From NCBI RefSeq assembly GCF_030268225.1, contig NZ_BSQG01000010.1, positions 62,001 to 126,000 of the forward strand: DNA of 64,000 nt, written 5' to 3'. This DNA comes from Nocardiopsis ansamitocini (GTDB lineage Bacteria > Actinomycetota > Actinomycetes > Streptosporangiales > Streptosporangiaceae). Positions within the stretch are counted from its first letter, which is position 1; each line of letters begins with the position of its first letter. A program made the position numbers and the translations under genes. Positions 52,813 through 60,784 of the stretch are shown in pieces. The notes beneath the pieces were generated by a model. The model was not told the DNA's origin, did not search any database, and saw only the letters and a program-made list of their open reading frames with translations.

Positions 52813-53799
52813 TTACGGGATGCCGTCGGGGTGGGTGTCGAGCCACTCCTGGGCCTGCTCGCCGGTGCTGTAGAGCTCGATGGGCGCGTCGACGACGAAC
52901 TCCTCGGGCTCGCGGCCGGCGATGACGTCCTCGGCGATGCCCGCGGCCATGCGACCCACGGTGATCCCGGAGATGTCGACGTTGGCCTTGAGGATGGTGT
53001 TGTCGACGAGGGCGCGGGCGGCGTCGGTGGACATGTCGCTGCCGAAGACGACGACCTGGCCGGACTTGCCGCCGCCGCGCACCGCGCGGACCGCGCCCAT
53101 GGTGGCGCCGCCGGCCTCGCCGTAGAAGGCGTCGAGGTCGGGGTGGGCGGTGAGCAGGCGCTCGCCGACGTCGACGGCCTCGTCGATGGTGGCGCCCTGC
53201 TGGTTGGCGACGATCTCGGCGTCGGGCAGCTCGGCGAACAGCGCCTCCTCGAAGCCTTCGCGGCGCTGCTTGCAGACCTCGGCGAACTCGCAGTTGAGGA
53301 CGGCGATCTTGGGGGCGTCCACGCCCTCGGCGGCGAAGTGCTCGGCGGCGGCGGCGCCCAGGAGGCGGCCGAACTCGTGCGGGTCGCCCAGGATGTAGGC
53401 GGTGACGTACTCCCGGGCCGCTTCGTCCTCGATGCACGTGTTGTAGCAGATCACGGGGATGCCGCTCTCGTGGGCGAGGCGCACCGCGGGGATGGAGGCG
53501 GTGGCCGAGACCGGCGAGAGGACGAGGGCGTCGACCTTGGCGGAGCTGGCGGTGTCGACGAACGTGCTCTCCTCGGAGGCGTCGCCCTGGGCGTTGAGCT
53601 CCAGCAGTTGCAGGCTGCGGCCGGACTCGTCGGCCTGGTCCTGCATCCCCTTGCGGACTCCGGCGTAGTAGCCCTGGGCGTCCATGTAGACGACGCCGAT
53701 GCGTCCGTCCTCACCGAGCTTGGCGTCGCAGCCCGCGATCAGTACCGCGCACATGGCCGCCGCGAGCGCGGCGACGGCGCGCCGCGAACGTGTCCCCAT
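52813..53799 (-). CDS. Sugar ABC transporter substrate-binding lipoprotein
   Basis: Encodes about 328 aa from ATG 53799 behind a perfect AAGGAGG. Signal and lipobox (LIAGC, Cys near 24). The periplasmic-binding-protein I fold is clear: IGVVYMDAQGYYAGVRKGMQ, VDALVLSPVSATASIPAVRL, IPVICYNTCIEDEAAREYVT, FGSDMSTDAARALVD and ITVGRMAAGIAED. This family carries monosaccharides for RbsA/RbsC-type importers. As the first gene it reports the operon promoter. The sugar is not predictable by eye. Confidence 0.93.
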   Translation of the reverse strand: MGTRSRRAVAALAAAMCAVLIAGCDAKLGEDGRIGVVYMDAQGYYAGVRKGMQDQADESGRSLQLLELNAQGDASEESTFVDTASSAKVDALVLSPVSATASIPAVRLAHESGIPVICYNTCIEDEAAREYVTAYILGDPHEFGRLLGAAAAEHFAAEGVDAPKIAVLNCEFAEVCKQRREGFEEALFAELPDAEIVANQQGATIDEAVDVGERLLTAHPDLDAFYGEAGGATMGAVRAVRGGGKSGQVVVFGSDMSTDAARALVDNTILKANVDISGITVGRMAAGIAEDVIAGREPEEFVVDAPIELYSTGEQAQEWLDTHPDGIP

Positions 53800-54173
53800 C
53801 GAACCTCCTTGACCCGTGCCGACCGGCTGACCTGTGCGGACGACCTCGATGACTGACAGAGAGCATGCCACTGTGATGCGCGTTACGTCAATATTAAATA
53901 CTAATTAATGAATTAATACGACGATTGGCGGCAGGCTGCAGCCCCGCACGACCACCCCGGCGGAGATCGCAGCGCATTGGTCACACCTTTGCCCCGGCCG
54001 GCCGGACGGGCCGGCGCGGGGAGCAGCGTCCACCAGGGGCGCCGCCGACCACCCTCGGGCCGCCCACTGAGCACTCGCGAATGGCTCGACCCGCCATCGG
54101 ATGATCCAAACGGCGCTACGCGAAGGGCAGACCGAGGATGACGGAGGGCACGACCAGCAGGTTCCGCACTTCT
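53800..54173. promoter_or_regulatory. Promoter region between the sugar operon and the TetR/efflux genes
   Basis: About 370 bases. The block 53888-53920 is very AT-rich (ATATTAAATACTAATTAATG..., containing ATTAAT at 53904-53909 and again at 53912-53917). It is the best candidate for the left-going operon promoter and for binding of the GntR-family regulator encoded in the operon. No gene is seen in this gap. Confidence 0.5.
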
Positions 54174-54201
54174 AGTACATTTGTACTTGTACTTATGTAC
54201 T
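54174..54201. promoter_or_regulatory. Operator for the TetR regulator of the efflux gene
   Basis: AGTACAT (54174-54180) and its exact complement ATGTACT (54195-54201) flank a GTACTTGTAC core, forming a long inverted repeat built of GTAC units. It is 18 bases before the first coding start, as expected for an autoregulating TetR-family repressor. Confidence 0.72.
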
Positions 54202-54218
54202 AACTCAAAGGAGCAAGA

Positions 54219-54266
54219 ATGGTGTTCCCGATCTCCGGTCGGCCGGCATGCGGGGAACACCCGTGA
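54219..54266 (+). CDS. Possible 15-aa leader peptide upstream of tetR
   Basis: ATG 54219 has the only strong ribosome-binding site here (AAAGGAG) and encodes MVFPISGRPACGEHP, then TGA. The stop overlaps the GTG at 54263 in the tetR frame (GTGA). It may couple ribosomes into tetR, or be a regulatory leader peptide. It could also be chance. Confidence 0.4.
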   Translation: MVFPISGRPACGEHP

Positions 54267-54820
54267 CCCCCCGCAAGGACCCGAAGGGACGCAAGCGCGC
54301 CATGCTGGAGGTCGCCGCACAGGAGATGGTCGCCAACGGGTACGAGGCCCTGACACACCGCCGGGTGGCCGAACTGGCCGGGGTACCGCTGGGCGCCACC
54401 ACCTACTACTTCACCTCGCTGCACGAGCTGCGCACGAGCGCGCTCCAGGTCGTGGTCGAACAATGCGAGGAGGAGTTGCGCGAGATCGCGCAGGCCGTCC
54501 AGTCCTGTCGGGGAAGCGCCGAGGGCATCGCCGCACAGTTCGCCTCCTACTTGAGCGACCGCGCGAGGTTGCAGGCCGAGAACCTGCTCTACTACGCCGG
54601 GGTGACCCAGCCCGAGCTGCGCCCGTTCGCCCAGCTCTGGATACGACGGATAACCGAGATCCTCTCGGAGTACACCGCCCCCGAGGCCGCCCAGGCCACG
54701 GCGGTCTACCTGGACGGCGTGATCCTGCACGCCCTGCTGCACGACCGGCCCATCGACGAAGCGGCGCTGCGCATGGCCATCGCCGCGCTGATGAGTACAT
54801 CCCTGGAGAAGAAACCGTGA
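54263..54820 (+). CDS. TetR-family regulator of the downstream efflux pump
   Basis: Encodes about 185 aa from GTG 54263 (with GGGGA upstream); ATG 54248 in the same frame is the alternative. HTH: AMLEVAAQEMVANGYEALTH, then RRVAELAGVPLGATTYYFTS. The C-terminal domain (LLYYAGVTQPELRPFAQLWI) is of the TetR_C type common in efflux regulators. The stop overlaps the transporter start as GTGA, so regulator and pump are one operon. The GTAC-rich inverted repeat upstream is its probable operator. Confidence 0.92.
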   Translation: MTPRKDPKGRKRAMLEVAAQEMVANGYEALTHRRVAELAGVPLGATTYYFTSLHELRTSALQVVVEQCEEELREIAQAVQSCRGSAEGIAAQFASYLSDRARLQAENLLYYAGVTQPELRPFAQLWIRRITEILSEYTAPEAAQATAVYLDGVILHALLHDRPIDEAALRMAIAALMSTSLEKKP

Positions 54821-56376
54821 GCACGCCGCCCACCTTCGGCACACCGAGCGCTACCGCAGGCCACCTGTCACCCGGCCGCCGCTGGGCGGCCCTGGCGGTG
54901 CTCGCCATGAGCCTGCTGGTGGTGGTCATGGACATGACCATCCTCAACGTCGCGCTGCCCGAGATCGCGGGGGCGCTGTCCCCGACCGCGGCCCAGCAAC
55001 TGTGGATCGTCGACGTCTACGCGCTGGTCCTGGCCGGCCTGCTGGTCACCATGAGCACCCTGGGCGACCGCTGGGGCCGCAGAAGGATGCTCCTCATGGG
55101 CTTCGCGATCTTCGGCGGTGCGTCCCTGCTGATCGTGGTCGCCGAGTCGGCGCCCGTGGTCATCGCCGTACGCGCCCTCCTCGGCCTGGGTGGGGCGATG
55201 ATCATGCCGGCGACCCTGTCGATGATCCGCAGCCTCTTCACCGATCCGGCCGAACGCGCCCGGGCCCTGGGGATCTGGGCGGCGGTGGCCTCACTCGGGG
55301 CGGCCGTGGGACCCATCGTGGGCGGATTGCTGCTGGAACACTTCTCCTGGCATTCGGCGTTCCTCGTCAATGTCCCGTTGATGGCCGTGGCCGTCTTGGC
55401 GGGCCTGCTCCTCCTCCCCGAGGCACGTAACCCGCGCCCCGGCCGGTGGGACGCCCCGGCCACCGTGCTCTCGATCGCGGGCATGGTCGCCCTGGTGTGG
55501 GGCATCAAACGGGTCGCCAAGGAAGGCCCGACCGACCTGCTGGCGGTGGCCGCGGTGGCGGTGGCGGTGGCCCTGCTCGCCTGGTTCGTGATGCGCTGCC
55601 TCCACAGCGACTCCCCGTTGCTGCGCGTGCGCCTGTTCGCCGTCCCCTCGTTCACGGCCGGGACGCTGGCGGCCCTGTTCATCACGCTGGCCATGGGGTC
55701 GGCCCTGCTGCTCGCCGCTCAGTGGCTCCAACTCGTGCAGGGGCTGTCGCCCCTGCAGGCTGGAGTTCGGCTGCTGCCGCTGGCCGTGGCCGCCGCGGTG
55801 GTCTCCCCGTTGGCCCCGGTCCTGGCCCAGCTCATCGGTGCCCGCACCGTCCTGGTGGGCGGCCTCGCCATGTCGGGCCTGGGCTTCGTGGTCCTGGCCG
55901 CAGCCCCCGCTCCGCTCTCCTACACACCGGTCGCGGTCTTCCTCGCCCTACTCGGGGCCGGGATGGGAGCCCTGGCCATCGCCTCGGCGATCATCATGTC
56001 GGGGACCCCGGCCGAACACGCGGGCAGCGCTGCGGCCATCGAGGAGACCGCCTACGAGCTGGGGGCACTGCTGGGCGTGGCCATCCTGGGGAGCGCGGCG
56101 GCGTCCCTGTACCGAGCCGAGCTCCCGGCCTCGACCCTGGCCGCCGCCGGACTCGGCCCCGATCAGGTGGGGGTCGCTCAGGAGTCCCTGGGCGGCGCCC
56201 TCAGTGTCCTGTCCGACCTGGGCCCGGCCGGGGCGGCGGCGGCCACCCAGGCTCAAGAGGCGTTCACCCAGGGGTTGTCGCTGCTCGGTGGTATCGGCGC
56301 GGCGATCATGCTGGTCGCGGTGGTCGTGGTGTTCTTCCTGACCCCCAAGGGCCTGGACGTCACCAAAGGCCATTAG
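54817..56376 (+). CDS. DHA2-family MFS multidrug efflux pump (QacA/SmvA-like)
   Basis: Encodes about 519 aa from GTG 54817. About 14 membrane helices. Family motifs are VVVMDMTILNVALPEIAGAL (motif D1), LSTLGDRWGRRRMLL-like motif A, ALLGLGGAMIMPATLSMIRS and GLSPLQAGVRLLPLAVAA. The Asp in the first helix (MDMTILNVALP) is the membrane acidic residue of these proton antiporters. It probably exports cationic or hydrophobic toxins and is induced when its ligand releases the coupled TetR protein. Confidence 0.93.
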   Translation: MSTPPTFGTPSATAGHLSPGRRWAALAVLAMSLLVVVMDMTILNVALPEIAGALSPTAAQQLWIVDVYALVLAGLLVTMSTLGDRWGRRRMLLMGFAIFGGASLLIVVAESAPVVIAVRALLGLGGAMIMPATLSMIRSLFTDPAERARALGIWAAVASLGAAVGPIVGGLLLEHFSWHSAFLVNVPLMAVAVLAGLLLLPEARNPRPGRWDAPATVLSIAGMVALVWGIKRVAKEGPTDLLAVAAVAVAVALLAWFVMRCLHSDSPLLRVRLFAVPSFTAGTLAALFITLAMGSALLLAAQWLQLVQGLSPLQAGVRLLPLAVAAAVVSPLAPVLAQLIGARTVLVGGLAMSGLGFVVLAAAPAPLSYTPVAVFLALLGAGMGALAIASAIIMSGTPAEHAGSAAAIEETAYELGALLGVAILGSAAASLYRAELPASTLAAAGLGPDQVGVAQESLGGALSVLSDLGPAGAAAATQAQEAFTQGLSLLGGIGAAIMLVAVVVVFFLTPKGLDVTKGH

Positions 56377-56434
56377 GAAACCGGTGCCCAGCCGCCTGGC
56401 CGACGGGGCCGAACGGTGCAGGCGGCCGGGGCCG

Positions 56435-56511
56435 GGACCATCCCCGCGTGCGCGGGGAGCACGGTTGACCGGCGGCGTAATGGCTCGGGAAAGCGGGACC
56501 ATCCCCGCGTG
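56435..56511 (-). CRISPR. CRISPR relic 5 (one full and one broken repeat)
   Basis: A perfect 28-base repeat at 56435-56462, a 33-base spacer, and the first 16 bases of a second repeat from 56496 that stops abruptly at TGTGAGAGACC. Same family as array 1. The leader side (right) is gone, so it is an array cut by a deletion or insertion and should be silent. Confidence 0.85.
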
Positions 56512-57035
56512 TGAGAGACCTTAATCAGGGGCGGCGTCCACTTCGGGCGTCGCCTCTTCGCATGTCAGACCCCATGGTCGTGACCTGCACCGATCGCGCG
56601 AGTTGGGCGAACCAGGGGCGATAGTGTCTCATCCATTGCCATCTTTCCCCGTCTGTTCCCGTCCGTTCTCATCCATTCTCATTTTTCCCGGGCCATGCAC
56701 GGGCCAAGGCCCGGGCCCGAACCGGCCTACCGTCCAGGCTTTGAGCGCTGGTAGCGCGGCGTTCGGGGGTACTGGCCCGTGGCGGTTCGATACCGCCTCG
56801 GGCCGGTTGGGGTCGTCCGGGCATTCCCCGATCACCGGCTGGGGTGAGGCGGTGGCGGCGGTGAGGGTGGCGGGATCTGGTCGCGGGCGCGCGTCGTGGC
56901 GGGAGGATCGGGGGCCGCAAGCTGGTTGGCGCAAGGGCGGGGGCGTGCCCCCTGCCCCGGTATTTGAGCCCTGGCCCCCGATCCTTAGGGTCCCGCCGCG
57001 AAGGGTGCGGGTGGACAGATCCGGACACCCGACTC
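56512..57035. other. Region without a convincing gene
   Basis: About 520 bases. It contains a degenerate pyrimidine-rich tandem (GTTCCCGTCCGTTCTCATCC near 56655) and a stretch with tRNA-like ends that does not fold into a full tRNA (see rejected items). No frame looks like a protein. Confidence 0.4.
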
Positions 57036-57452
57036 TTACCGGTTGCCTGGAGCGTCGTCATCGGGGTCGGGCCGGTCGGGGTTGGCACCGAACGACAGCG
57101 GGTTTTCCTTGTAGTAGGCGGCCATGATGCGCATCGCGCGGCGTTCGTCCAAGCGCTGGTGCAGGGGGTTGGTTTCGCGTTCGGTGTCCCATACGGCGAT
57201 GCCGGTCTCCACGGCCTTGGTGCGCACCCGGCGGTTGATGATCTCGCCCGCGCGTCGGCCCAGTCGGCGGGTGGGGGTCCATTCTTCGCGGGTGCAGGTG
57301 ATGACGGTCGCGCCGCGTTCTTTCAAGATGGCGGCGATCGCTTGGGCGCGGGCCTCGAAGCGGGCGGCGTCCTCGCGCTCTTGCTGTTGCTGGGCGCGTT
57401 GGTGGGCTTTGGCGGTGGGTGCGGTGTGGATGTGGCGGATGTTGTCCGACAT
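57036..57452 (-). CDS. Hypothetical soluble protein, partly coiled-coil
   Basis: Encodes about 138 aa from ATG 57452 (MSDNIRHIHTAPTAKAH). A Gln/Glu/Ala-rich helix (QRAQQQQEREDAARFEARAQ) is likely a coiled coil. It is followed by AIAAILKERGATVITCTREE, WTPTRRLGRRAGEIINRRV and a C-terminal MRIMAAYYKENPLSFGANP. Basic and acidic residues alternate, as in small nucleic-acid-binding accessory proteins, but no domain is recognised. It diverges from the pentapeptide-repeat gene and belongs to a patch (57-61 kb) with plasmid-like small genes. Confidence 0.6.
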   Translation of the reverse strand: MSDNIRHIHTAPTAKAHQRAQQQQEREDAARFEARAQAIAAILKERGATVITCTREEWTPTRRLGRRAGEIINRRVRTKAVETGIAVWDTERETNPLHQRLDERRAMRIMAAYYKENPLSFGANPDRPDPDDDAPGNR

Positions 57453-57509
57453 GGGCCGAACCCTATAAGCGGGGCGCACCGGTGTGTCTGGTGTGTTGGG
57501 ATTTCGGTC

Positions 57510-58682
57510 ATGGCGCGAATCGGTCAGTGGTGGCGGGGGTTGCTTGCGTGGGTGCGTGGAAGGTGGGGGGTGCTGGCCACGTGGTGGGTTGGGGTGTGGC
57601 GGCGCTTCGGTTGGTGGGTGGGTGGGCCGTTGGCGGTGGTGGGCGCGTTGGCGGTGTTGTTGTTCGTGTTGTTTCCCATGACGTGGTGGGTGGCCGGTCC
57701 CACGGTCTATGAGGGGTTGGCTGTTCCTGAGTTGGGGCCAAGTCCTTCGGTTGAGGAACGCGCGGCGCGGGCCACGGCGGCCAAGGAGAACGCGGCTGCG
57801 GTCAACGCGGTGCGTCAAACGTTGTTGCAGGGGTTTGGTGGGACGGCGGCGTTGACGGCTCTGGTGTTCACCGCGCGCAGTTACCTGCTCAACCAGCGTG
57901 GCCAGTACACGCAGCGTTACAAGGACGCCATCGAGCAGTTGTCCTCGGAGCAGATGGCGGCACGCATCGGGGGGATTTATGCCCTTGAGCATGTGATGCG
58001 CGAGTCCGAGCGTGACCACGAAACCGTGGTGGAGGTCCTGGCCGCGTTCGTGCGCGAGAACGCCCCTCGTAATACGGTGACTCCTCAGTCGGTGGTGTCT
58101 TCACCATGGGGGCAGCGGATGCATCCCCCTACAGGGGTCGAAGAGCCTGCGGCTCCCGTGGAGGCGAAGAAGGGGCCGCCCACGGATGTGCAGACCGCGT
58201 TGACCGTGATCGGACGCCGCCCCAAACGACCCGAGAAGAACCGCGTTGACCTGTCCAACACCAACCTTCAACAAGCGAACTTGCGTCGGGCCAACCTGCA
58301 AAACGCGAACCTACGCGAAGCCAACCTGCAAAACGCGTACTTAACCGAGGCAGACCTCCAAGAAGCAGACCTACGCGAGGCCAATCTGCAAAACGCGCGT
58401 GTAGGAGGAGTCAACCTACAAAACGGGAATCTGTACAAAACCAACCTGAAAAACGCAAAACTAGGAATAGCCAACCTGCAAAACGCGAACCTACGCGAAG
58501 CCAACCTGCAAAACGCGTACATACGCAGGGCAGTCCTTCAACACGCGTACCTGGACGAGGCCAAGCTTGACTACGCCGACCTGCGCGGGGCAACAGGTGT
58601 GGATCTCACTGGGGTTGCCTCTCAAGAGGGCGTTGTGTTGGATTCTGACAATGGGAAGCCCTTTGGCGACGGTTCCGGGTGA
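57510..58682 (+). CDS. Membrane-anchored pentapeptide-repeat protein
   Basis: Encodes about 390 aa from ATG 57510. A Trp/Arg-rich N-terminus is followed by a membrane helix (GGPLAVVGALAVLLFVLFPM). A second hydrophobic stretch (GFGGTAALTALVFTARSYLL) and the segment YKDAIEQLSSEQMAARIGGI, then YALEHVMRESERDHETVVEV, come next. The C-terminal third is a run of A(N/D)L-x-x repeats (ANLRRANLQNANLREANLQN and on to YADLRGATGVDL) that folds as a right-handed square helix. This architecture is common in actinomycetes. The DNA of the repeats is itself highly repetitive. Function unknown. Confidence 0.88.
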   Translation: MARIGQWWRGLLAWVRGRWGVLATWWVGVWRRFGWWVGGPLAVVGALAVLLFVLFPMTWWVAGPTVYEGLAVPELGPSPSVEERAARATAAKENAAAVNAVRQTLLQGFGGTAALTALVFTARSYLLNQRGQYTQRYKDAIEQLSSEQMAARIGGIYALEHVMRESERDHETVVEVLAAFVRENAPRNTVTPQSVVSSPWGQRMHPPTGVEEPAAPVEAKKGPPTDVQTALTVIGRRPKRPEKNRVDLSNTNLQQANLRRANLQNANLREANLQNAYLTEADLQEADLREANLQNARVGGVNLQNGNLYKTNLKNAKLGIANLQNANLREANLQNAYIRRAVLQHAYLDEAKLDYADLRGATGVDLTGVASQEGVVLDSDNGKPFGDGSG

Positions 58683-58930
58683 GGGGCTGGTGCCGGCCGG
58701 GCGGTGGGTCACCGCGGATCAACGGTGAGGGCCGTCGCTGGGGGTGTGGGTGTTGGCGCGCAGGCGCAGGCCGTCACCAGCCACGCGCGGCGGTGGGGGC
58801 GGGCTGAACGCGGAGGGCGTGGAGGTCGCGCGGGCGGGCCGAGCGCGAGCACCCGACGAAGTCGGGCGCGCAGCGCGCTGTGCCCAGCCAAGCGCGTACC
58901 GACTCGCGCCCGGCGGCTCCCACGCACGCA

Positions 58931-58963
58931 GCCGCCCGCCTGCGCGTAGCGCAGGCGGGCGGC
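58931..58963. terminator. Hairpin terminator between convergent genes
   Basis: A 15-bp perfect stem (58931-58945 with 58949-58963) and a 3-base loop, in a 380-base gap that otherwise holds no gene. It lies between the pentapeptide-repeat gene and the DUF397 gene and may stop both transcripts. Confidence 0.7.
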
Positions 58964-59061
58964 CCTTGACCTGTTAGGGAAACTCATCACACACCCAAAA
59001 CCCACCAGCCCCCGACACCGGACTGAGTGCGGATAGGTCCCTGTGACCGCAATCCGGGCGA

Positions 59062-59247
59062 CTACAGCGTCCCGGTCTGTACATCCCTCAGGAAAGCGGT
59101 CCACTCCCCTACCGGAAACAACAACGTCTCCTTGTCCCGGTTCTGAGTGTCGCGCACGACCGCACCGATGGAGGTTTCGGCGACCTCTACGCAGTTGCCC
59201 CCGTTCGGGCCGCTGTAGCTACTGGTATGCCAATGCGGGCTAGTCAT
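59062..59247 (-). CDS. DUF397-domain small protein
   Basis: Encodes about 61 aa from ATG 59247. Signature: WHTSSYSGPNGGNCVEVAET, then GAVVRDTQNRDKETLLFPVG and EWTAFLRDVQTGTL. The start overlaps the stop of the XRE regulator by eight bases, the usual arrangement of XRE-DUF5753/DUF397 pairs. The pair is intact here, unlike the broken one at 14.6-15.1 kb. Confidence 0.93.
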   Translation of the reverse strand: MTSPHWHTSSYSGPNGGNCVEVAETSIGAVVRDTQNRDKETLLFPVGEWTAFLRDVQTGTL

Positions 59248-60058
59248 CGGGAAGTCCTTCCATGGTCGCCCGGATGAACTCCAGAGAATCCCCGGGCGAA
59301 AGAGCGTCGGCCTGAACAGCGCCGAAAACCAAGTGTAGATACTCCAGTTCGCGGGTGTCGTCAGTGGTTGCACCGCCCAGCGCGTGCTCTGCGTAGCCAA
59401 CGGGAGGCCGGTCGGGGAAGCTCATGATCCGAAATGGCCCACCAAGCCCGGGGTGCGTGGGCCGCGCGCTGGGAAGCACTTGAAGCCGGACGGTCTCACA
59501 CCCCATGCGGAGTAGGTGGTCAAGCTGCTCCCGCATGACGGCCACACCACCCAACATGCGGGTTATAGCGGAATCGTCCACGACAAACCAGGTGGCCGGA
59601 CGGTCCGCACGGGTGAGTAGGGCTTGGCGTTGAACTCTGGTTCGGACAAGCCCGTCAACCACGTCGGGTGCAAACCATGAGCTACCCGTGCGTATCACGG
59701 CGTGGGCATACGCCCCGGTCTGGAGCAGGCCGGGGATGAGAAGCGGCTGATACTCCCGAATGGTGGTCGTGGTCTGCTCCAGAACAAGCACGTCCCGAAA
59801 CCACGAGGGGCTGTCTCCCGCGCTGCTGCTCAGCGACACCCACAGACGCAGCAAGGAGCCGTTTGTGTCACACACCCGGTCAAGCGCTTCGGCGTGAGCG
59901 CGTTGGGGCCTGCGCGCCCCGGTCTCCAGGGAACTGATCGTTGACCGCCCCCACCCGGTCGCTTTGGCCACCTGAGCTTGTGTGATACCCGCCAGCTCGC
60001 GTGCGCGGCGTGCGTCCAACGCGAACCGTGCCCAGTGGTCATGTGGTCCATTTGCCAT
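59240..60058 (-). CDS. XRE-family regulator with DUF5753 domain
   Basis: Encodes about 272 aa from ATG 60058. N-terminal HTH: LDARRARELAGITQAQVAKA, then TGWGRSTISSLETGARRPQ. The DUF5753 part follows: ILREYQPLLIPGLLQTGAYA-like segment, RVQRQALLTRADRPATWFVV, MREQLDHLLRMGCETVRLQV then LPSARPTHPGLGG, and LEYLHLVFGAVQADALSPGD. Family knowledge: these work with the neighbouring DUF397 protein, as in the Scr1/Scr2 and WhiJ-like systems that influence development and antibiotic production. It is divergent from three small genes, which it may control. Confidence 0.95.
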   Translation of the reverse strand: MANGPHDHWARFALDARRARELAGITQAQVAKATGWGRSTISSLETGARRPQRAHAEALDRVCDTNGSLLRLWVSLSSSAGDSPSWFRDVLVLEQTTTTIREYQPLLIPGLLQTGAYAHAVIRTGSSWFAPDVVDGLVRTRVQRQALLTRADRPATWFVVDDSAITRMLGGVAVMREQLDHLLRMGCETVRLQVLPSARPTHPGLGGPFRIMSFPDRPPVGYAEHALGGATTDDTRELEYLHLVFGAVQADALSPGDSLEFIRATMEGLPDD

Positions 60059-60062
60059 GTCA

Positions 60063-60078
60063 CAAGGCTGACACCTTG
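60063..60078. promoter_or_regulatory. Inverted repeat between divergent XRE and small-gene operons
   Basis: CAAGGCTGACACCTTG forms a CAAGG-N6-CCTTG palindrome five bases upstream of the XRE start, with GTCAC copies on either side. It is a plausible operator for the XRE protein. Confidence 0.4.
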
Positions 60079-60165
60079 CGTCACAAAATGTCTGTGGCAG
60101 CCGCGCTAGTTTCGTGTCACGTGAACTGTCTGTGCAGGTAGCGCGCACAAGCACAGAGTGACGTC

Positions 60166-60483
60166 ATGACAGCACAGACCACGCCCGATCCGCCGGATCT
60201 GCTCACTCCCGACTCCGCCATGACGGCGTTGCACAACCTCCACAAGGCCCTACGCGTCAAAGGCGTTACTGCCCTCCCCGACACCGCGAAGCGCTGCACC
60301 TGTCTTTTGGGTGCGGAGACGGTCGTGGTGGCCCTACACGGTCGGTGGTGGTCCATTGAATGGTCGGAGACCGACATCGACCCGATCCTGCCCGTTGGCG
60401 CGGAATGGCGAATGGCCGAACGCGTCCGCCGCGTGCTGGTGATCCGGTCGGTTCCGCGCCGCCAGTCCACGGGACAACGGTAG
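60166..60483 (+). CDS. Hypothetical small protein (105 aa), first of three overlapping genes
   Basis: Starts at ATG 60166. Segments: PDSAMTALHNLHKALRVKGV, then TALPDTAKRCTCLLGAETVV, VALHGRWWSIEW and RMAERVRRVLVIRSVPRR. The middle resembles small actinobacterial proteins with a Trp-Trp pair in a beta-hairpin (GRWWSIEW), but I know no function. The stop TAG shares its last base with the GTG of the next gene. It diverges from the XRE/DUF397 pair, so it may be part of that regulatory module. Confidence 0.65.
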   Translation: MTAQTTPDPPDLLTPDSAMTALHNLHKALRVKGVTALPDTAKRCTCLLGAETVVVALHGRWWSIEWSETDIDPILPVGAEWRMAERVRRVLVIRSVPRRQSTGQR

Positions 60484-60608
60484 TGGTCTGGAATTGCCGG
60501 TTATGTGGGAGAAGTTTCGTTCTCGACCACCCCTCACAGCACGACTGTCCAAGAGACCGGCCCCCGTCCAAGGCCGTGCCTTCGCCCAAACCCCCGAAAA
60601 AGAAGTGA
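60483..60608 (+). CDS. Tiny Cys-rich protein, possible zinc knuckle (41 aa)
   Basis: GTG 60483 to TGA 60608. The sequence begins VVWNCRLCGRSFVLDHPSQH and continues with DC; CxxC followed by H and C fits a single zinc-ribbon or knuckle. The C-terminus is Lys/Pro-rich (KPPKKK), suitable for nucleic-acid binding. It overlaps the genes on both sides by one to four bases, which is strong evidence that it is translated. Confidence 0.6.
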   Translation: MVWNCRLCGRSFVLDHPSQHDCPRDRPPSKAVPSPKPPKKK

Positions 60609-60784
60609 GCCCCGTGATCATCCGCGCGACAATCCACTCACGGTCAGGTCTCGTGGAAGTCGAGTGCCAAAGCGGAGCGGGAAGCACGAAAGAGTTCATG
60701 GCACTCACGGACTCAGAAATCCAGACCCTTACCGCGTTGTTGCTCCCGACGCCGGAGGAAGAGCCTCCGCCTCCCGGCGCGTAG
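60605..60784 (+). CDS. Small hypothetical protein (59 aa), third of the trio
   Basis: GTG 60605 overlaps the preceding stop (GTGA). Segments: VIIRATIHSRSGLVEVECQS, then GAGSTKEFMALTDSEIQTLT and a Pro/Glu tail. It looks like a compact alpha/beta protein. No family is known to me. A hairpin-like stretch (about 60799-60832) follows and may end the transcript. Confidence 0.6.
   Translation: MSPVIIRATIHSRSGLVEVECQSGAGSTKEFMALTDSEIQTLTALLLPTPEEEPPPPGA

Noticed and set aside
56714-56804. tRNA-like element: 7-bp end pairing (GGCCCGA/TCGGGCC) and a perfect T-arm (GGCGG-TTCGATA-CCGCC)
   Set aside because: The middle 60 bases do not form a D-arm plus anticodon arm in the required positions. A covariance-model search (tRNAscan-SE/Infernal) would settle it; a high-scoring hit would reverse this.
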